A DNA stretch of 64,000 nt from Hippophae tibetana (GCA_037013495.1 CM072810.1:108166398-108230397), one strand, 5' to 3'. Shown: positions 1 through 10,559, counted from the first letter of the stretch. Numbers and translations: made by a program. Notes: generated by a model from the letters alone, not told the origin.

Positions 1-240
1 TCACAACTCACAAGTGATTAGGAAAACAAAAAAGTGAAAAAGAAGAAGAGAAGAGAATGAAAGTGGTTGAATTTAAGCACCGAAAGGCTACCAAAGTATG
101 CTCTTCTCTTGAGTCTTGAGGGTTTCCAATGGTACTTTTGCTTTAAAGGAAACCCCATGGTGAAAGTGACAAAGTGAGTGTAAAACATATATATTGCCTT
201 TGATGGGATTTGTTTTCTGCCGGACATAAAATTTAAATGA
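1..240 (-). promoter_or_regulatory. Possible promoter and 5' leader of a gene lying left of the window
   Basis: Read on the minus strand, this stretch runs from a TATA-like run (plus-strand positions about 187-197) into a C/T-rich leader (about 30-60), the usual look of a plant 5' untranslated region. No start codon with a convincing reading frame lies inside the window, so any gene would begin beyond position 1. A 69-codon minus-strand frame here resembles nothing I know. This is inference from composition only. Confidence 0.2.
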
Positions 241-250
241 ATAAGGATAT

Positions 251-1310
251 TTGATTAAAGTTATAGACTAAATAAGTTTTGGATGTTCATGTCACAAGTT
301 TTTTTGTTATTTTTTATAGGTTAATTACATTTCATTATTGTATAAATAAAAATATATTTTTTAATATTACATAAAAATAAATATGTATTTTTTTTACTAA
401 GTGAGATTAAAAGTGGAACATGTTGAATAAAAAACTAATTTATATATCCCAGATTTTTAGTAGTTTAATTCTATTATTTTGAAAGATAATAACACAAAAA
501 AATGACTATTTTTTTTATTTTTTTATTGTTATTGAGATATTATTTTTATAGATGTTTTTATTAATAGATAATAACGATTATCAAATTTATAAAAATAAAA
601 ATAAAAATAAAAAATGATTGAAATTTTGATCATTTTTTCTAACATTTTTCATAACAAAAGTATCAAATTGTTATAAAAATAACAAAGAAATTAAACTACT
701 CCAAGTAACTTAACTAAAATAGATACTGAATTTGTCCCTTAAGTTTTTTTTTTTTGACCAACAAGACTTAGGTGATAAATTAGGATTTTGTTTAAAAAAT
801 ACAAAATCTTTATCACTCAATTAATTGTATTTAAAGATTAGAATATCCACATTTATAAATATATAGAAAATTTAATTTTATATAAATATCAAAGAAATAT
901 CAAATATATTGATATTAATAGAAATTTGAAAAAATAATAAAAATAATGCCCCATAAAATTTATAATCATAAAAATATAATATTTCTTATATTAAATCATA
1001 TATTTTTATTATTAAAAAAATTTAATCCATTATTTCACATTAAACGTTGTTTAAGTTAAATTATGATAATTTAGATTTGTTTAATGTTAAAAATCGTTCA
1101 ATTGAATCTCATTCAATATTTTAAAGTCTTAATTTTTATTTTTATAAGTTTTTAGAGTATTAATCTATATATTATTTTTAGAAACTTTTGAAAATTTATG
1201 ATAATTTAAAAAGATATTAAAATTTATAGATAAAAATCTCTTACCGTCCTAAGCTTTTAAACCTGGTTATATCATGATATTATGGATATATTATTCCATG
1301 ACTGAAACTA
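251..1310. other. AT-rich spacer
   Basis: No coding region is visible; there are many A and T runs. From about 765 onward the sequence is loosely colinear with the stretch starting near 4045 (shared motif TAGGTGATAAATTAGG), which may be the left edge of the duplication described separately. Confidence 0.6.
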
Positions 1311-1316
1311 AGTGTT

Positions 1317-1448
1317 GAGACCAGAACTTGTGTGTTGTTTTATTGAAGAAATCTTTCTTACGTTGAGGTAGAGATATTAAATGAGACCAGAACTTGTGTG
1401 TTGTTTTATTGAAGAAATCTTTCTTACGTTGAGGTAGAGATGTTAAAT
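1317..1448. repeat. 66-bp perfect-register tandem duplication
   Basis: Two adjacent copies (1317-1382 and 1383-1448) differ at one base (ATATT versus ATGTT). The unit begins GAGACCAGAACTTGTG. A related single copy sits at about 5211 within the paralogous segment, so the doubling happened in the left copy after the segment was duplicated. Confidence 0.9.
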
Positions 1449-1877
1449 GCTTTATTTCACTTTCATTTCATGTTTCTAATGAATTTATAAATTAAAATTA
1501 TTTTATTTTATTTAAATTTCATCCCATATCATCTCATTTTATTTAAAACTGTCCATAATTGACTCATAGTTATTATAAATAAAAAAGTTTTATTTATTTT
1601 TATTTTTATAATTTAGTTATCATTTAATTTCATTATAAATAAATGGCCTCATTACTATCACATTATCATCCCAACTAACAAAAAAAAAAATAGGACAAAA
1701 TAAAATAAGTTTATAAAATTTATAAATTGTAATAAATGGAATATTTCATCCCAATTTAAACCAATATACTTTGGTTTGAACATTAATAGAGGATACTGTA
1801 ATTAATTTTCACTTCCAATAAGGTAATTGTTCAAATAAATAAATAAAGAGTTTAATAACAATGTCCTTGTGAATATA

Positions 1878-1879
1878 TA

Positions 1880-1910
<31 letters not shown>

Positions 1911-1911
1911 T
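1878..1911. repeat. (TAA)n microsatellite
   Basis: About eleven uninterrupted ATA/TAA units. Confidence 0.9.
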
Positions 1912-2246
1912 ATTATGATAAATGGTAGCAGAAAAAAGAATATTAGACTGCTGTATAATTAAATATTCATAATGATATTTGTATGCAGAAGTGAAGGAAA
2001 ATGCTGATGAGGGGTAGATCTAATTGGTTCAAGATTAAAGAAATATCAATGAGAGATCTAAAGAATGACAAATTGACTTATTAAAGAGTAGACTATTTTC
2101 AACCATTTCAATCCATCAAACCCTAAAATTATGTAGTAGTCAAATTAAGGAAGGTGTTGTCTAATTGATGGACACAAAAATTTATAATTGCATTTAAAAA
2201 ATGACATGGCATGCCAAGTAGCGTCCATAACAAAATTGAGACTTGG

Positions 2247-4044
2247 CGGGAAAGAATAATGTATATATAACTAAAGTTATCTACCGTTAATAATTCTCTT
2301 TTGAGTCTCTAATTTATTGTCTATTATATATATTATATATTAAAGTCTATAAATAATTTATCAATTAAATATATACATAAGATTATAATATAATATAATA
2401 AATTAAAGGTTAAATAGTATTTTCTAATTATCTTGTAAACTCCAATTTTTATAATAGTTATATTTAAGTAGCAAGCATTATTAATTTAGTAATGATATAA
2501 TAGTCACTTCATTGTCTTATCTAACCTACATAAATAACTAAAGTTATATAAGCTTACCATTATTATCTTATATAAATTAGATTTTTACTCATCCGCATAA
2601 TATTCTTAAAACTCCTCATGGAATGCACAGAACAAAAATATCATATATTATTTCGCTATTAATTTAGTTATTTAGCTATAACCAATATGAATTATTCATA
2701 CCAAATTAATTACTCAGTTATTGACATTTCAATTCTTATGATTAAACAACTAATCAAAATGTTTTATGTAATTTTTTAAATAATCTTTGAGATATTAAAT
2801 CAAACAAAAATTTTAATTTGATTTTTTATCCTTTAACTCCAACAAAAAATTTATTGAAAATTAAAAATATAACCAATCATTTTAAGACATGTAATAATTA
2901 AAGGGCTAAATGCTCTTAATGTAAATGTTAAGGGTAAAATGGTATTATATTTATTTTAGTGGAAATTAGCTCCTTTAAATGGTTATAAAATTGCATTGAA
3001 CTACAAAAAATTTCAAAACGCCATTTATTAGTGATTCTTCTTGAAAGGGTTTTTTTTTTTAAATTAAGTTTGGCTTAAACAGTTTTTATAAGTAGCGACT
3101 GCTGACTCGTGGATCGAGTAAAATTTAAAATACATAATTATAAATTTATTAATATTGGATGCAAATAAGTAAATAAATTATTTATATTATACTCATAATA
3201 ACATATATTATAACATTTTTTAAAAGTAACTTGCAAATTGAAGAAAAATATAAATATTTAAAGAGAAAACTCTCAATTCACACTCAAACTAAGAATATAA
3301 AGACTTATTTGTTTTGGATGAGATGATTAAACTAAATATTAGGTACGCTATTTATAATCTTCATCATGCAATCTACAACACACAAATATAAAATTAAGAA
3401 ATAATTCTAATCATACAAATATTATTACATTCTATACGATTCACTTTCTACATACTTCAATCATTATATTTATTTTTCTACGTTATTCAACCACTATATT
3501 TATTGAGTTGTTTTTGATGAAATAATTAAACAAAATATTAAGTATACTATTTACTCATTTTTAAAATACTAATTCACTTCTCTTTCAATTGGGTATTAAC
3601 CATTTTGGTATTTATTTTTATATATTTGTTTCCCATATCTATATACTAAATTATTGTTAAAAATGGGTCAGCAATTGGGTTATTAACGAGTGGGTAAAAC
3701 TTGAACCTAACCGAACTAATCATATCCAAAATTAGAGAAATGATTCATATCAGTTTCTGATGCGAGTCAATTTAGTTTATTTCGATTTGGACCCTAATTA
3801 ACCCGCTGCCATCCATATCACAAGCAAACATATGCTTTGTCTAAAACTCTTAAATAAATAAATAAAGTAAGCTCTTCAATTTTTAATAGAATCGTAGAAT
3901 TCAAAATAGTGCTTGAGATGAACAACCGGATAGAAATACACCTCCCCCCCTAAATAATCAGGATAGGAATCCACCTTATTTTCAAGATGATAGTGCAGTT
4001 TACACTCCTGAGAGATGGCAGACACCACACCAACGCCTAAGCCT
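2247..4044. other. AT-rich spacer
   Basis: No gene seen. At about 3660-3810 there is a less AT-rich patch with repeated GGGT/ACCC words (for example AACCCGCTGCCATCC), of the kind found in subterminal parts of plant hAT-type elements; no matching second end was found. Confidence 0.5.
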
Positions 4045-4659
4045 AGGTGATAAATTAGGATTTTTTTTTAAATACATTTTTTTTATCGCTTAAACATCAA
4101 AACATTAATATTTATTGATATATTAAAATTTTGATTTTATGAATAATGAACATATTAATATTAATATTGGTAGATATTTTTATAAAATTTATAAAATTAA
4201 ATATTAAAATTATAAATGAAAATTTCTTACATTCATACACTTCTAAACATGTTAATATCATGATTAAATCTAAGGATATAAATTTAACTTGATCATATTA
4301 AAGCCTCAAATGACTCAATTTGATTTAACTTGAATCGAATTCCAAGTCAGTCCAAATAAATTTGAATTTTTACTAATTAAATAATTTTAACACTAGACTT
4401 AACCTAAAATTTATTCTACGAAACTCAAAATTAACTCGAAATGCAAGTTAAGGTTAAATCTTATAAAATTTATGAAAATTTAAATAATGTATATTATTGT
4501 TTTATAATTTCTTTCATTATTTAAACTCAAGTGTTAAATTAATTTAATTCAAAGTTAAAAAAATAAGACTCAAACTTATTGGATTGTTTCAAAAGGTTTA
4601 AGTTTTCATTTAATTTAAAAATTCAATTAGATTAAACCCAATAACATACATAACTTAAC

Positions 4660-5035
4660 GTAGAAGTGTAAGTTATCAATTATCCTAAAAACTTGAGTTT
4701 ATTAGAGGTCGAACTAATAACTTATTTATATTTTTAACACTCATTCTAAAGTGTTAGCTATATTTTTATAAATACCTATCATTTGTAAGTAGTTATAGGT
4801 TTTGGCAAATGTATTTAAAATTAATCTTTTTCAAGAGTGAATTTCTCTGTCTTTTACGAGGTCTATATACTTGAAAATTTAAATGACATGATGGTAACTA
4901 TATGAATTCAATCCCAAGATTTTATTGCTTTGATATTAGGTAGAAGTGTAAATTATCGATTCTCACAAAAAATCAAACTTGTAGGTGGTGGGCCTAATAA
5001 CTTGTTTATATTTCTTAACACCAAACAATACTTAG
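4660..5035 (+). repeat. Pair of ~100-bp direct repeats
   Basis: Blocks at about 4660-4755 and 4930-5030 share the order GTAGAAGTGTAA, TTATC, CTAATAACTTATTTATAT or its near match, and a closing AACAC. They lie inside the expanded right copy of the duplication and add to the length difference between the copies. Confidence 0.55.
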
Positions 5036-5207
5036 CTCGATCTTAATCTAAATTCAATGTTTTAAGTTTGAAGTAACCTAACTGGCACGTGTGCGTATAT
5101 ATATTATATCTTAATATTATGAAAAATTTAATTTATATTGAAAGATTGCATTTTGAACAAGTTAGTGGGATAAACTTATGCACATTTTGAAACTAAGTAC
5201 TTATAAA

Positions 5208-5345
5208 TGTTGAGACCAGAAGTTTTGGGTTGTTTTAGTGGAGAGACTCTTCTTACAATATGCATGAGTTGAGGTTCGAACATGCTCCTGTAATTATTTT
5301 CCTCTCCCAATAAGATAATTGATCAAACAAAATAAAATAAAATAA
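5208..5345 (+). repeat. SINE-like block with tRNA-type box B and A-rich tail
   Basis: A GGTTCGAAC word at about 5273 resembles a tRNA box B, a weaker box A-like TTTTAGTGG lies about 40 bp upstream, and the block ends in an A-rich tail of AAATA units. The same block, rearranged, lies at 1311-1860 with similar flanks, so the two are parts of the segmental duplication and not independent insertions. No cloverleaf can be drawn, so it is not a tRNA gene. Confidence 0.3.
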
Positions 5346-5596
5346 AAAGTTAAAGACAATGCAATGCATTGAATTGATCAATTCTATATTTTATTCTATT
5401 AATTTTCGGATAATACTTTAAAAGTTTATAAAATCAGTAAAATATGATAATAAAGTCAGAATGATCTATATTATCTCATCTTTCAAACCTAACATTTGAT
5501 ATATCACAAATAATACAATACAATTCGGTTAAATTTTAAAAATAAGACATTATAGATTTTCACAGATTTTTAATATCCTATTTTTTAAATTTAAAG

Positions 5597-6151
5597 TGTT
5601 ATGATTGATTAAAAATAATATTAGGTTTGTTAGTCAAAATAAGAGGTGCCTAATTTAGAAGAAAATTCATGGAAGGTGGCTTACCATATTGTCAAAGATG
5701 GAGGTGCCTAACCTTGTTTGAATAAAGAATAGGAAAATTAGGTAGCCTAATTTTGTTGAATGAAGAAATGTTTGGCATATGAAATGAGAACTTGAAGGCT
5801 ATAAATATGGCTTCATTTCTTCATTGTTAATCATTCCAAAAATAGAGAAAAACTTGTATGAGAAGTTCTTGAGTGAGAGAATTTTATGGGAAAATTCTCT
5901 TGGGCTTGTAGTTACTCTTGTCTTTTGGGTGTGTGAGAAAATTACTGAGAGTGTGGTTGTAATAATTTTCCACATAGTGAATTTTTCTATGGTTGTCTTT
6001 TGACAACGAAAATAGTTTTTCTCTAATTTTGAGTTTCCACTATAATTCTTGTGCTGTGTATTATCTATTTCTCTGTAATTTGATATTCTGCTAAGGAAGA
6101 TCTTGGGAGGGGAAATTTGTGATTATACCATTTTATCCAAATTTCCTAACA
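5597..6151 (+). repeat. 5' LTR of the gag-only element
   Basis: 555 bp, TG...CA. It contains a TATAAATA box at about 5800-5807 that would start genomic transcription. It carries a 155-bp block (about 5634-5788) that is missing from the 3' LTR. Confidence 0.9.
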
Positions 6152-6153
6152 AC

Positions 6154-6166
6154 TGGTATCAGAGCC
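6154..6166 (+). other. Primer-binding site (initiator-Met tRNA)
   Basis: TGGTATCAGAGCC lies two bases inside the 5' LTR; complementary to the 3' end of initiator-Met tRNA. Confidence 0.9.
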
Positions 6167-6188
6167 AATTTCAAAGAAAGAAGGAGAA

Positions 6189-6989
6189 ATGTCAAGTGTC
6201 AAGATTGACATTGAGAAATTTGATGGGAGAATCAATTTTAGCTTGTGGCAAGTACAAGTCAAAGATTTGTTGATCCAATATGGGTTACACAAGGCGTTAA
6301 AGGGGAAACCAGCCCTTGTTACTGGTATTGAGTCCAGTAAAACCAATATAAGTGATGAAGATTGGGAAGATCTTGATCTAAGAGTAGCAAGTGCAATTCA
6401 GTTTTGTTTGGCCAAAAATATTCTTGCAAATGTGCATGGAATATCTATGGCCAAAGAACTTTGGGAAAAGCTTGAAGAATTGTATCAGACAAAAGGCGTT
6501 TCAAATCGGGTGTATTTGAAAGAGCAGTTTCATACTTTGCGTATGAATGAAGGAACTATTATGTCTGATCATCTCAGTGTTCTCAATGGTATTGTCTCTG
6601 AACTGGAAACCATTGGAGTTAAACTTGATGATGAAGATATAGCTTTAAGGCTCATCTGGTCTCTTCCATCTTCTTATGATCACATGAAACCTATCTTGAT
6701 TCATGGAAATGAGAAAATAATTTTTTCAGAAGTTACTAGCAAGTTGTTTTCTAAAGAAAAAAGGCTGAGTGGTGGAAAAAATGTTTCGCCTGAAAACTCA
6801 GCATTGGTAGCTGACAACCGAAAGAAAAACAATTTCATGAAAAAGAAGATAATGTGCTGGGGGTGTGGACAACCTAGGCACCTCAAAAGAAATTGTCCAA
6901 AGGGTGGAGCTGATTCGGCAAGAAGCTCAAATATCGACGGTGACGCTAATAGTATGTCTGTTTTCAAAGACTATAGTGATGCTCTTTGA
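6189..6989 (+). CDS. gag: Gag polyprotein of the gag-only Copia element
   Basis: 266-codon uninterrupted frame with an ATG 23 bp after the primer-binding site. The N-terminal two thirds read as a Copia-type gag (UBN2/DUF4219-like). Visible marks are FDGRINFSLWQVQVKDLL near residues 11-28, AKELWEKLEELYQ near 88-100, DHLSVLNGIVSELETIG near 127-143 and LIWSLPSSYDHMKP near 155-168. A CCHC zinc knuckle (C223, C226, H231, C236) binds nucleic acid; the glycine usual before its His is replaced (QPRH). The frame ends with a stop where a protease would follow in an autonomous element. The protein should assemble virus-like particles in the cytoplasm and package its own RNA. The intact frame despite about 4% LTR divergence suggests selection on gag or chance preservation. 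Family assignment is secure; activity is unknown. Confidence 0.9.
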   Translation: MSSVKIDIEKFDGRINFSLWQVQVKDLLIQYGLHKALKGKPALVTGIESSKTNISDEDWEDLDLRVASAIQFCLAKNILANVHGISMAKELWEKLEELYQTKGVSNRVYLKEQFHTLRMNEGTIMSDHLSVLNGIVSELETIGVKLDDEDIALRLIWSLPSSYDHMKPILIHGNEKIIFSEVTSKLFSKEKRLSGGKNVSPENSALVADNRKKNNFMKKKIMCWGCGQPRHLKRNCPKGGADSARSSNIDGDANSMSVFKDYSDAL

Positions 6990-7359
6990 AAAGAGCGTGT
7001 ACATCCTCATGGCATGTCACTAGTCTCTAAATATTGCCATGAAAGAGGGTGTGTTACTGGTAGCGGGTCCACAAATTTGCACATGGGCATTGGCTTGGTA
7101 TAGATGCAAGGTATGTGGTGGAAAGGATGTCGATGGCTGATGAACTCTCGGGAAAACCAAGTGTGAGAGTTGCACCATAAATTTCAGAAAGTTTTTTTTT
7201 CGACATGAGCTGATGTGAAATTCTTAGAATTGGTGATTAATTCTAAGTGGGTGTACTCTTTATGGTGGAGTATGATAATTCTCAGTGTAGAGAATTATGA
7301 CTGTTGTAATAGACAGTGTTGTAGTGGTAACCATGTTTATTTTTAATCAAGGTAGAGAT
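6990..7359 (+). other. Non-coding 3' interior of the gag-only element
   Basis: About 370 bp between the gag stop and the 3' LTR with no pol remnant that I can recognise. It ends in the purine-rich AAGGTAGAGAT used to prime plus-strand synthesis. Confidence 0.7.
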
Positions 7360-7759
7360 TGTTATGATTGATTAAAAATAATATTATGTTTGTTAGAACT
7401 TGAAGGCTATAAATATGGCTTTATTTCTTCATTGTTAATCATCCCAAAAATAGAGAAAAACTTGTATGAGACGTTCTTGAGTGAGAGAATTTTGTGGGAA
7501 AATTCTCTTGGGCTTGTAGTTACTCTTGTCTTTTGGGTGTGTGAGAAAATTACTGAGAGTGTGGTTGTAACAATTTTCTACATAGTGAATTTTTCTTTGG
7601 TTGTCTTTTGACAACGAAAGTAGTTTTTCTCTAATTTAGAGTTTCTACTATAATTCTTGTGTTGTGTATTATCTATTTCTCTATAATTTGATATTCTGTT
7701 AAGGAAGATCTTGGGAGGAGAAATTTGTGATTATACTATTTTATCTAAATTTACTAACA
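7360..7759 (+). repeat. 3' LTR of the gag-only element, internally deleted
   Basis: 400 bp. It matches the 5' LTR except for a clean 155-bp deletion joined at GTTAG|AACTTG; the lost block is 5634-5788 of the 5' LTR, bounded by short AG homology. The TATAAATA box is kept (about 7409-7416). Confidence 0.9.
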
Positions 7760-7851
7760 TAAAGAACTTCTAATTTATCATCTAAAAATTAATAAATTTA
7801 AATAATCAATTTATCTTAACTACTAATTTTGTGAGGTATTTTTTCACGTGT

Positions 7852-8180
7852 AATATGACAATGGTAGGAGTAAAAAGAATATTAGAATGCTATATAATTA
7901 AATATTCATAATGATATTTCTATGTAAAAGAGAAGGAAAATGCTGGTGAGGGGTGGATGTAATTGTTTAAGATAAAAGAAATATCAATCAGAGACCTAAA
8001 GAATGACCCATGGATTTATTAAAGTATACCGTTTTCAACCATTTCAATCCATCCAAGCCAAAAATTATTTAGTAGTAAAGTTAAGGAAGCTGTTGTCTAA
8101 CTGATGGACACAAAAATTCATAATTGCATTCCAACAAAATACGTGGCATGCCAAGTAGGTCCATGATAAACTTGAGAGAG
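7852..8180 (+). repeat. Right-hand part of the second duplication copy
   Basis: Resumes, after the LTR element, the match to 1915-2246. Similarity is lost after GGCATGCCAAGTAGG at about 8160-8180. This shows that the LTR element inserted into an already duplicated segment. Confidence 0.8.
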
Positions 8181-8459
8181 CCCTAAGTATGCCGTTCTAC
8201 ATAGGTTATTTTTGTAGGATTGCATACTAACATCAGCGCACATGCAAATCAAGATCAGCACATGCAAACACTATATTACATGACCACTCATATCAACTCA
8301 TACGGATTGCTCATGAAATCAACTATATTACACTATTTTATGTTAATCATGAATCTAATTAAATTAAGAAAGATAAATAATTAATTAATCAAATTATGTT
8401 AAAATAAAATTTCACAAGACCGTACATACAACCATATATAAATAAAATAAATAAAGAGT
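8181..8459. other. AT-rich spacer
   Basis: No gene or element end recognised. Confidence 0.5.
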
Positions 8460-8513
8460 TAACACTTGATCGAATAATTAAATAATTTTCTCAAATATAT
8501 TTAATTACATCTA

Positions 8514-8632
8514 TAGATCAATTGTTGAACCGACTTTAAATTAAATGACTTAACGTTTAAAGTCGGTTCACTGTAGATCAATTGTTGAACCGACTTTAAA
8601 TTAAATGACTTAACGTTTAAAGTCGGTTCACG
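8514..8632 (+). repeat. 60-bp tandem repeat with internal hairpin at the CACTA left end
   Basis: Two copies (8514-8573 and 8574-8632), each starting TAGATCAATTGTTGAACCG. Inside each unit GAACCGACTTTAAA faces TTTAAAGTCGGTTC, a perfect inverted repeat. The first ~15 bases of the unit correspond to LTR (host) sequence in copy B, so host flank was copied into the repeat. Confidence 0.85.
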
Positions 8633-9410
8633 CAGTGAACCGACTTTAATTTATTTTTAATTTACTCATTTTCTATTATACTCAAATAAAAACCTATATT
8701 CGAGCAGAAAAAAAAAACTAAAATCAATTTGCAAATAGTTTAAGTAATACAAATAATTGAAAAATCAAATATTAATTAATAGAAAAAAAAAATACCACGG
8801 TGTATTCTTCTCTTGATGTTTATAATACAAACCTATATTATATAATATAAAAATTTATACACATAATAACAGAAAAAATATGAATAATAAAAATACTTAG
8901 AAGAGTAAAATGAAGAAAATGAAGAAAAAATGGTGTTTTGTAAGTGAGAAATGGGTGTAAAAAATTTGAGTATTTTGCTTTAAAAAATAGGGGATCTAAA
9001 AGATTAGTTAGAGAGGAAGAAAACTCACTAACCGGTGCTGAAAATAGTGGTCGTAGGTGGCCAAAAATGAGAAAGAGTAGAGGATAAGTGGAGGAGGTTT
9101 TGGGTTTTTGAGAGTTATGCAACGCTTGGAATAGTTTTTGTCTGGAGAAGAAAGAAAAGAAAAGAATTTTATCCACGTGTGTAGCATCGGTTCTACATGT
9201 CAACTGATGCTATCCACGTGTGTAGTGTCGGTTCCAAGTGTCAACCGACGCTACGCTACGTCGATAGCGTCGGTTCACCATGTCAACCGACACTACGTCC
9301 TACGTGGATAGTGTCGGTTCTACACCGAATTGACTTTAAATTCATTATAAGTCGGGTTTTTCCAAAAATCGACTTTACATATCGACTTATATACCTCTTT
9401 TGTAGTAATG
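8514..9410 (+). mobile_element. Non-autonomous CACTA-type element, copy 1, left terminus rearranged
   Basis: The right end at 9410 reads TTTTGTAGTAATG, one base off the TTTTTGTAGTAGTG terminus of copy 2. Subterminal arrays of the word AGCGTCGGTT and its complement (about 9180-9330) are the kind of motif CACTA transposase binds. The interior matches copies 2 and 3, including GGGGATCTAAAAGATTAG and AGAGAGGAAGAAAACTCACT. No transposase is encoded. The expected left terminus CACTACTACAAAAA is absent and replaced by the 60-bp tandem repeat. A 121-codon minus-strand frame here (8838-9203) is not conserved as protein among the copies. Confidence 0.75.
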
Positions 9411-10559
9411 AATATAAAAACCAATTAAATAATATTATTAAATTAAAATCATAATTGGGGTGCAATATTAGATTATCAATGTAAAAATTGAGTTCATAAA
9501 ATTCCTAAATTAATAAATTAGTTAGACATAATTTTGTTCATAAAATTTATATTTTTCATATAGAAACACATAAAAATTTATAAAAGAATGAGAAAAAGAA
9601 GAAATACAATCAATGTATTAAATTTTAGCACCAATCTCTTCTTGAATTTCCATCAAAATTGTATTTTCTTTTGAATTTTTTGTATTTTTCTCTCTTCTTG
9701 ATTCCAAAAACTGATAAAAAAATATTATCTTTGGTTTGAAGCTGATTTGGATTGTTAGATCAGTTTAAGACCATGGGTTGAGATAAAAAAGGAAAAATTA
9801 ATAGTGTTGGTCAATGGGGTTGTGACATATGACATTGGAGATTCACTAGATGAATAAGCGCATGACGCGTGGTGAAATGGACCGGTAGCAGTCAACGTAT
9901 GCTGAGTCAGTGCCACATGGTGCATTATGATTTATGGTTACGGATTATGAGGTACCCTTATGGGAAGATGGAATTAATCAAGTAACGATGTGTGGCTCGT
10001 TTATTGACACGTGGGAAGGCATGTGTCACCCAATACATATGGTATTGCGTGATTGACTCTCTTTTCTTGCTTGGCTTCCACGTGGAATGCCTGGTTACCT
10101 CCTCTGCTTATGTGACATTCATGTGACGTCTTTTGATTGGTCCTTCATTATAAATTCATAAAAAATCCAAAAATATTTTAAAAAATTCTAAAAATTATAT
10201 TTTCACTCTTTTTCCCTAAAAATTTCATATTTAAATATTTTTAACCTCAAAGTACTACTTATTGAATAAAATGTGAAAATATTAAGTAAAAAATGTGCAC
10301 TAATGACTATACTTTCATAAAGTTATCACACTCATAAACTTAACTCTTTACTTGTCCTCAAGTAAAGCCAAGTCTAAATAGATAAATTGACATAAATAGT
10401 ATATTGATTGATATATATATATCGCAAAAACTATCTCCCTTAAAAGTGGTATAATTCTATGACATGGAGGTTCACATATTCATCAATGAACATTCTATCA
10501 ATACAAGGATAGGCAAGGTTAATTTTGAAAAATTTATTTGTGTGTATGTATTGCACATG

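Larger units (their letters stand above)
1311..2246 (+). repeat. Left copy of a direct segmental duplication
   Basis: Colinear matches to 5208-8180: the GTTGAGACCAGAA block (1313 and about 5210), the block CCAATAAGGTAATTG (about 1816) against CCAATAAGATAATTG (about 5308), and a roughly 320-bp strongly similar block at 1918-2240 against 7855-8170 that includes ATTCATAATGATATTT, TTTCAACCATTTCAATCCATC and GGCATGCCAAGTAG. No coding content. The copies could instead be two LTRs or two copies of one unrecognised transposon. Confidence 0.75.
5592..7764 (+). mobile_element. Complete gag-only Copia-type LTR element (TR-GAG-like)
   Basis: The element spans 5597-7759 and is flanked by the 5-bp target duplication TAAAG (5592-5596 and 7760-7764). 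The 5' LTR is 5597-6151 and the 3' LTR 7360-7759; both start TGTTATGATTG and end ACA. The primer-binding site TGGTATCAGAGCC at 6154 matches the initiator-Met tRNA 3' end, as in plant Copia elements. A purine-rich AAGGTAGAGAT precedes the 3' LTR. The 1.2-kb interior holds a gag frame and about 370 bp of non-coding sequence; protease, integrase, reverse transcriptase and RNase H are all absent. It must have been mobilised by enzymes supplied in trans. It resembles the non-autonomous TR-GAG class described in plants. By eye the LTRs differ at about 17 of 400 aligned bases, so the insertion is older than the Copia element at 44.7 kb. Confidence 0.9.
8460..10328 (-). mobile_element. Decayed Ty3/gypsy-type LTR, copy A, interrupted by a CACTA element
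   Basis: On the minus strand the LTR starts TGATAACTTTATGAAAG at 10328. It is colinear with copy B (19516-21018, opposite orientation): a GGTTAAAAATAT region, blocks rich in CACGTG-like and TGTCACAT words (about 9880-10130), AAGAAGAGA repeats, TTATGAACTCAATTTTT, and CTGATCTATAGA-like sequence at about 8512. Just upstream of the LTR start (plus positions 10329-10370) the minus strand reads CTTGAGGACAAGTAAAG, the conserved segment preceding the 3' LTR of many plant Tat/Athila-type elements, so this is a 3' LTR with its polypurine region. The match is broken between 9410 and about 8512 by the CACTA copy. Class assignment rests on this motif and the TGATAA start, not on a protein domain. Confidence 0.5.

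Noticed and set aside
5265..5290. GGTTCGAAC word as part of a tRNA gene
   Set aside because: No acceptor, anticodon or D arms can be paired around it; at most a SINE promoter relic.
7390..7611. 73-codon frame in the 3' LTR of the gag-only element
   Set aside because: Lies wholly inside LTR sequence; the 5' LTR copy does not keep a protein of this kind under selection, and it has no family features.
8838..9203. 121-codon minus-strand frame inside CACTA copy 1
   Set aside because: Copies 2 and 3 do not keep the frame; the sequence is conserved as DNA of the element, not as protein.
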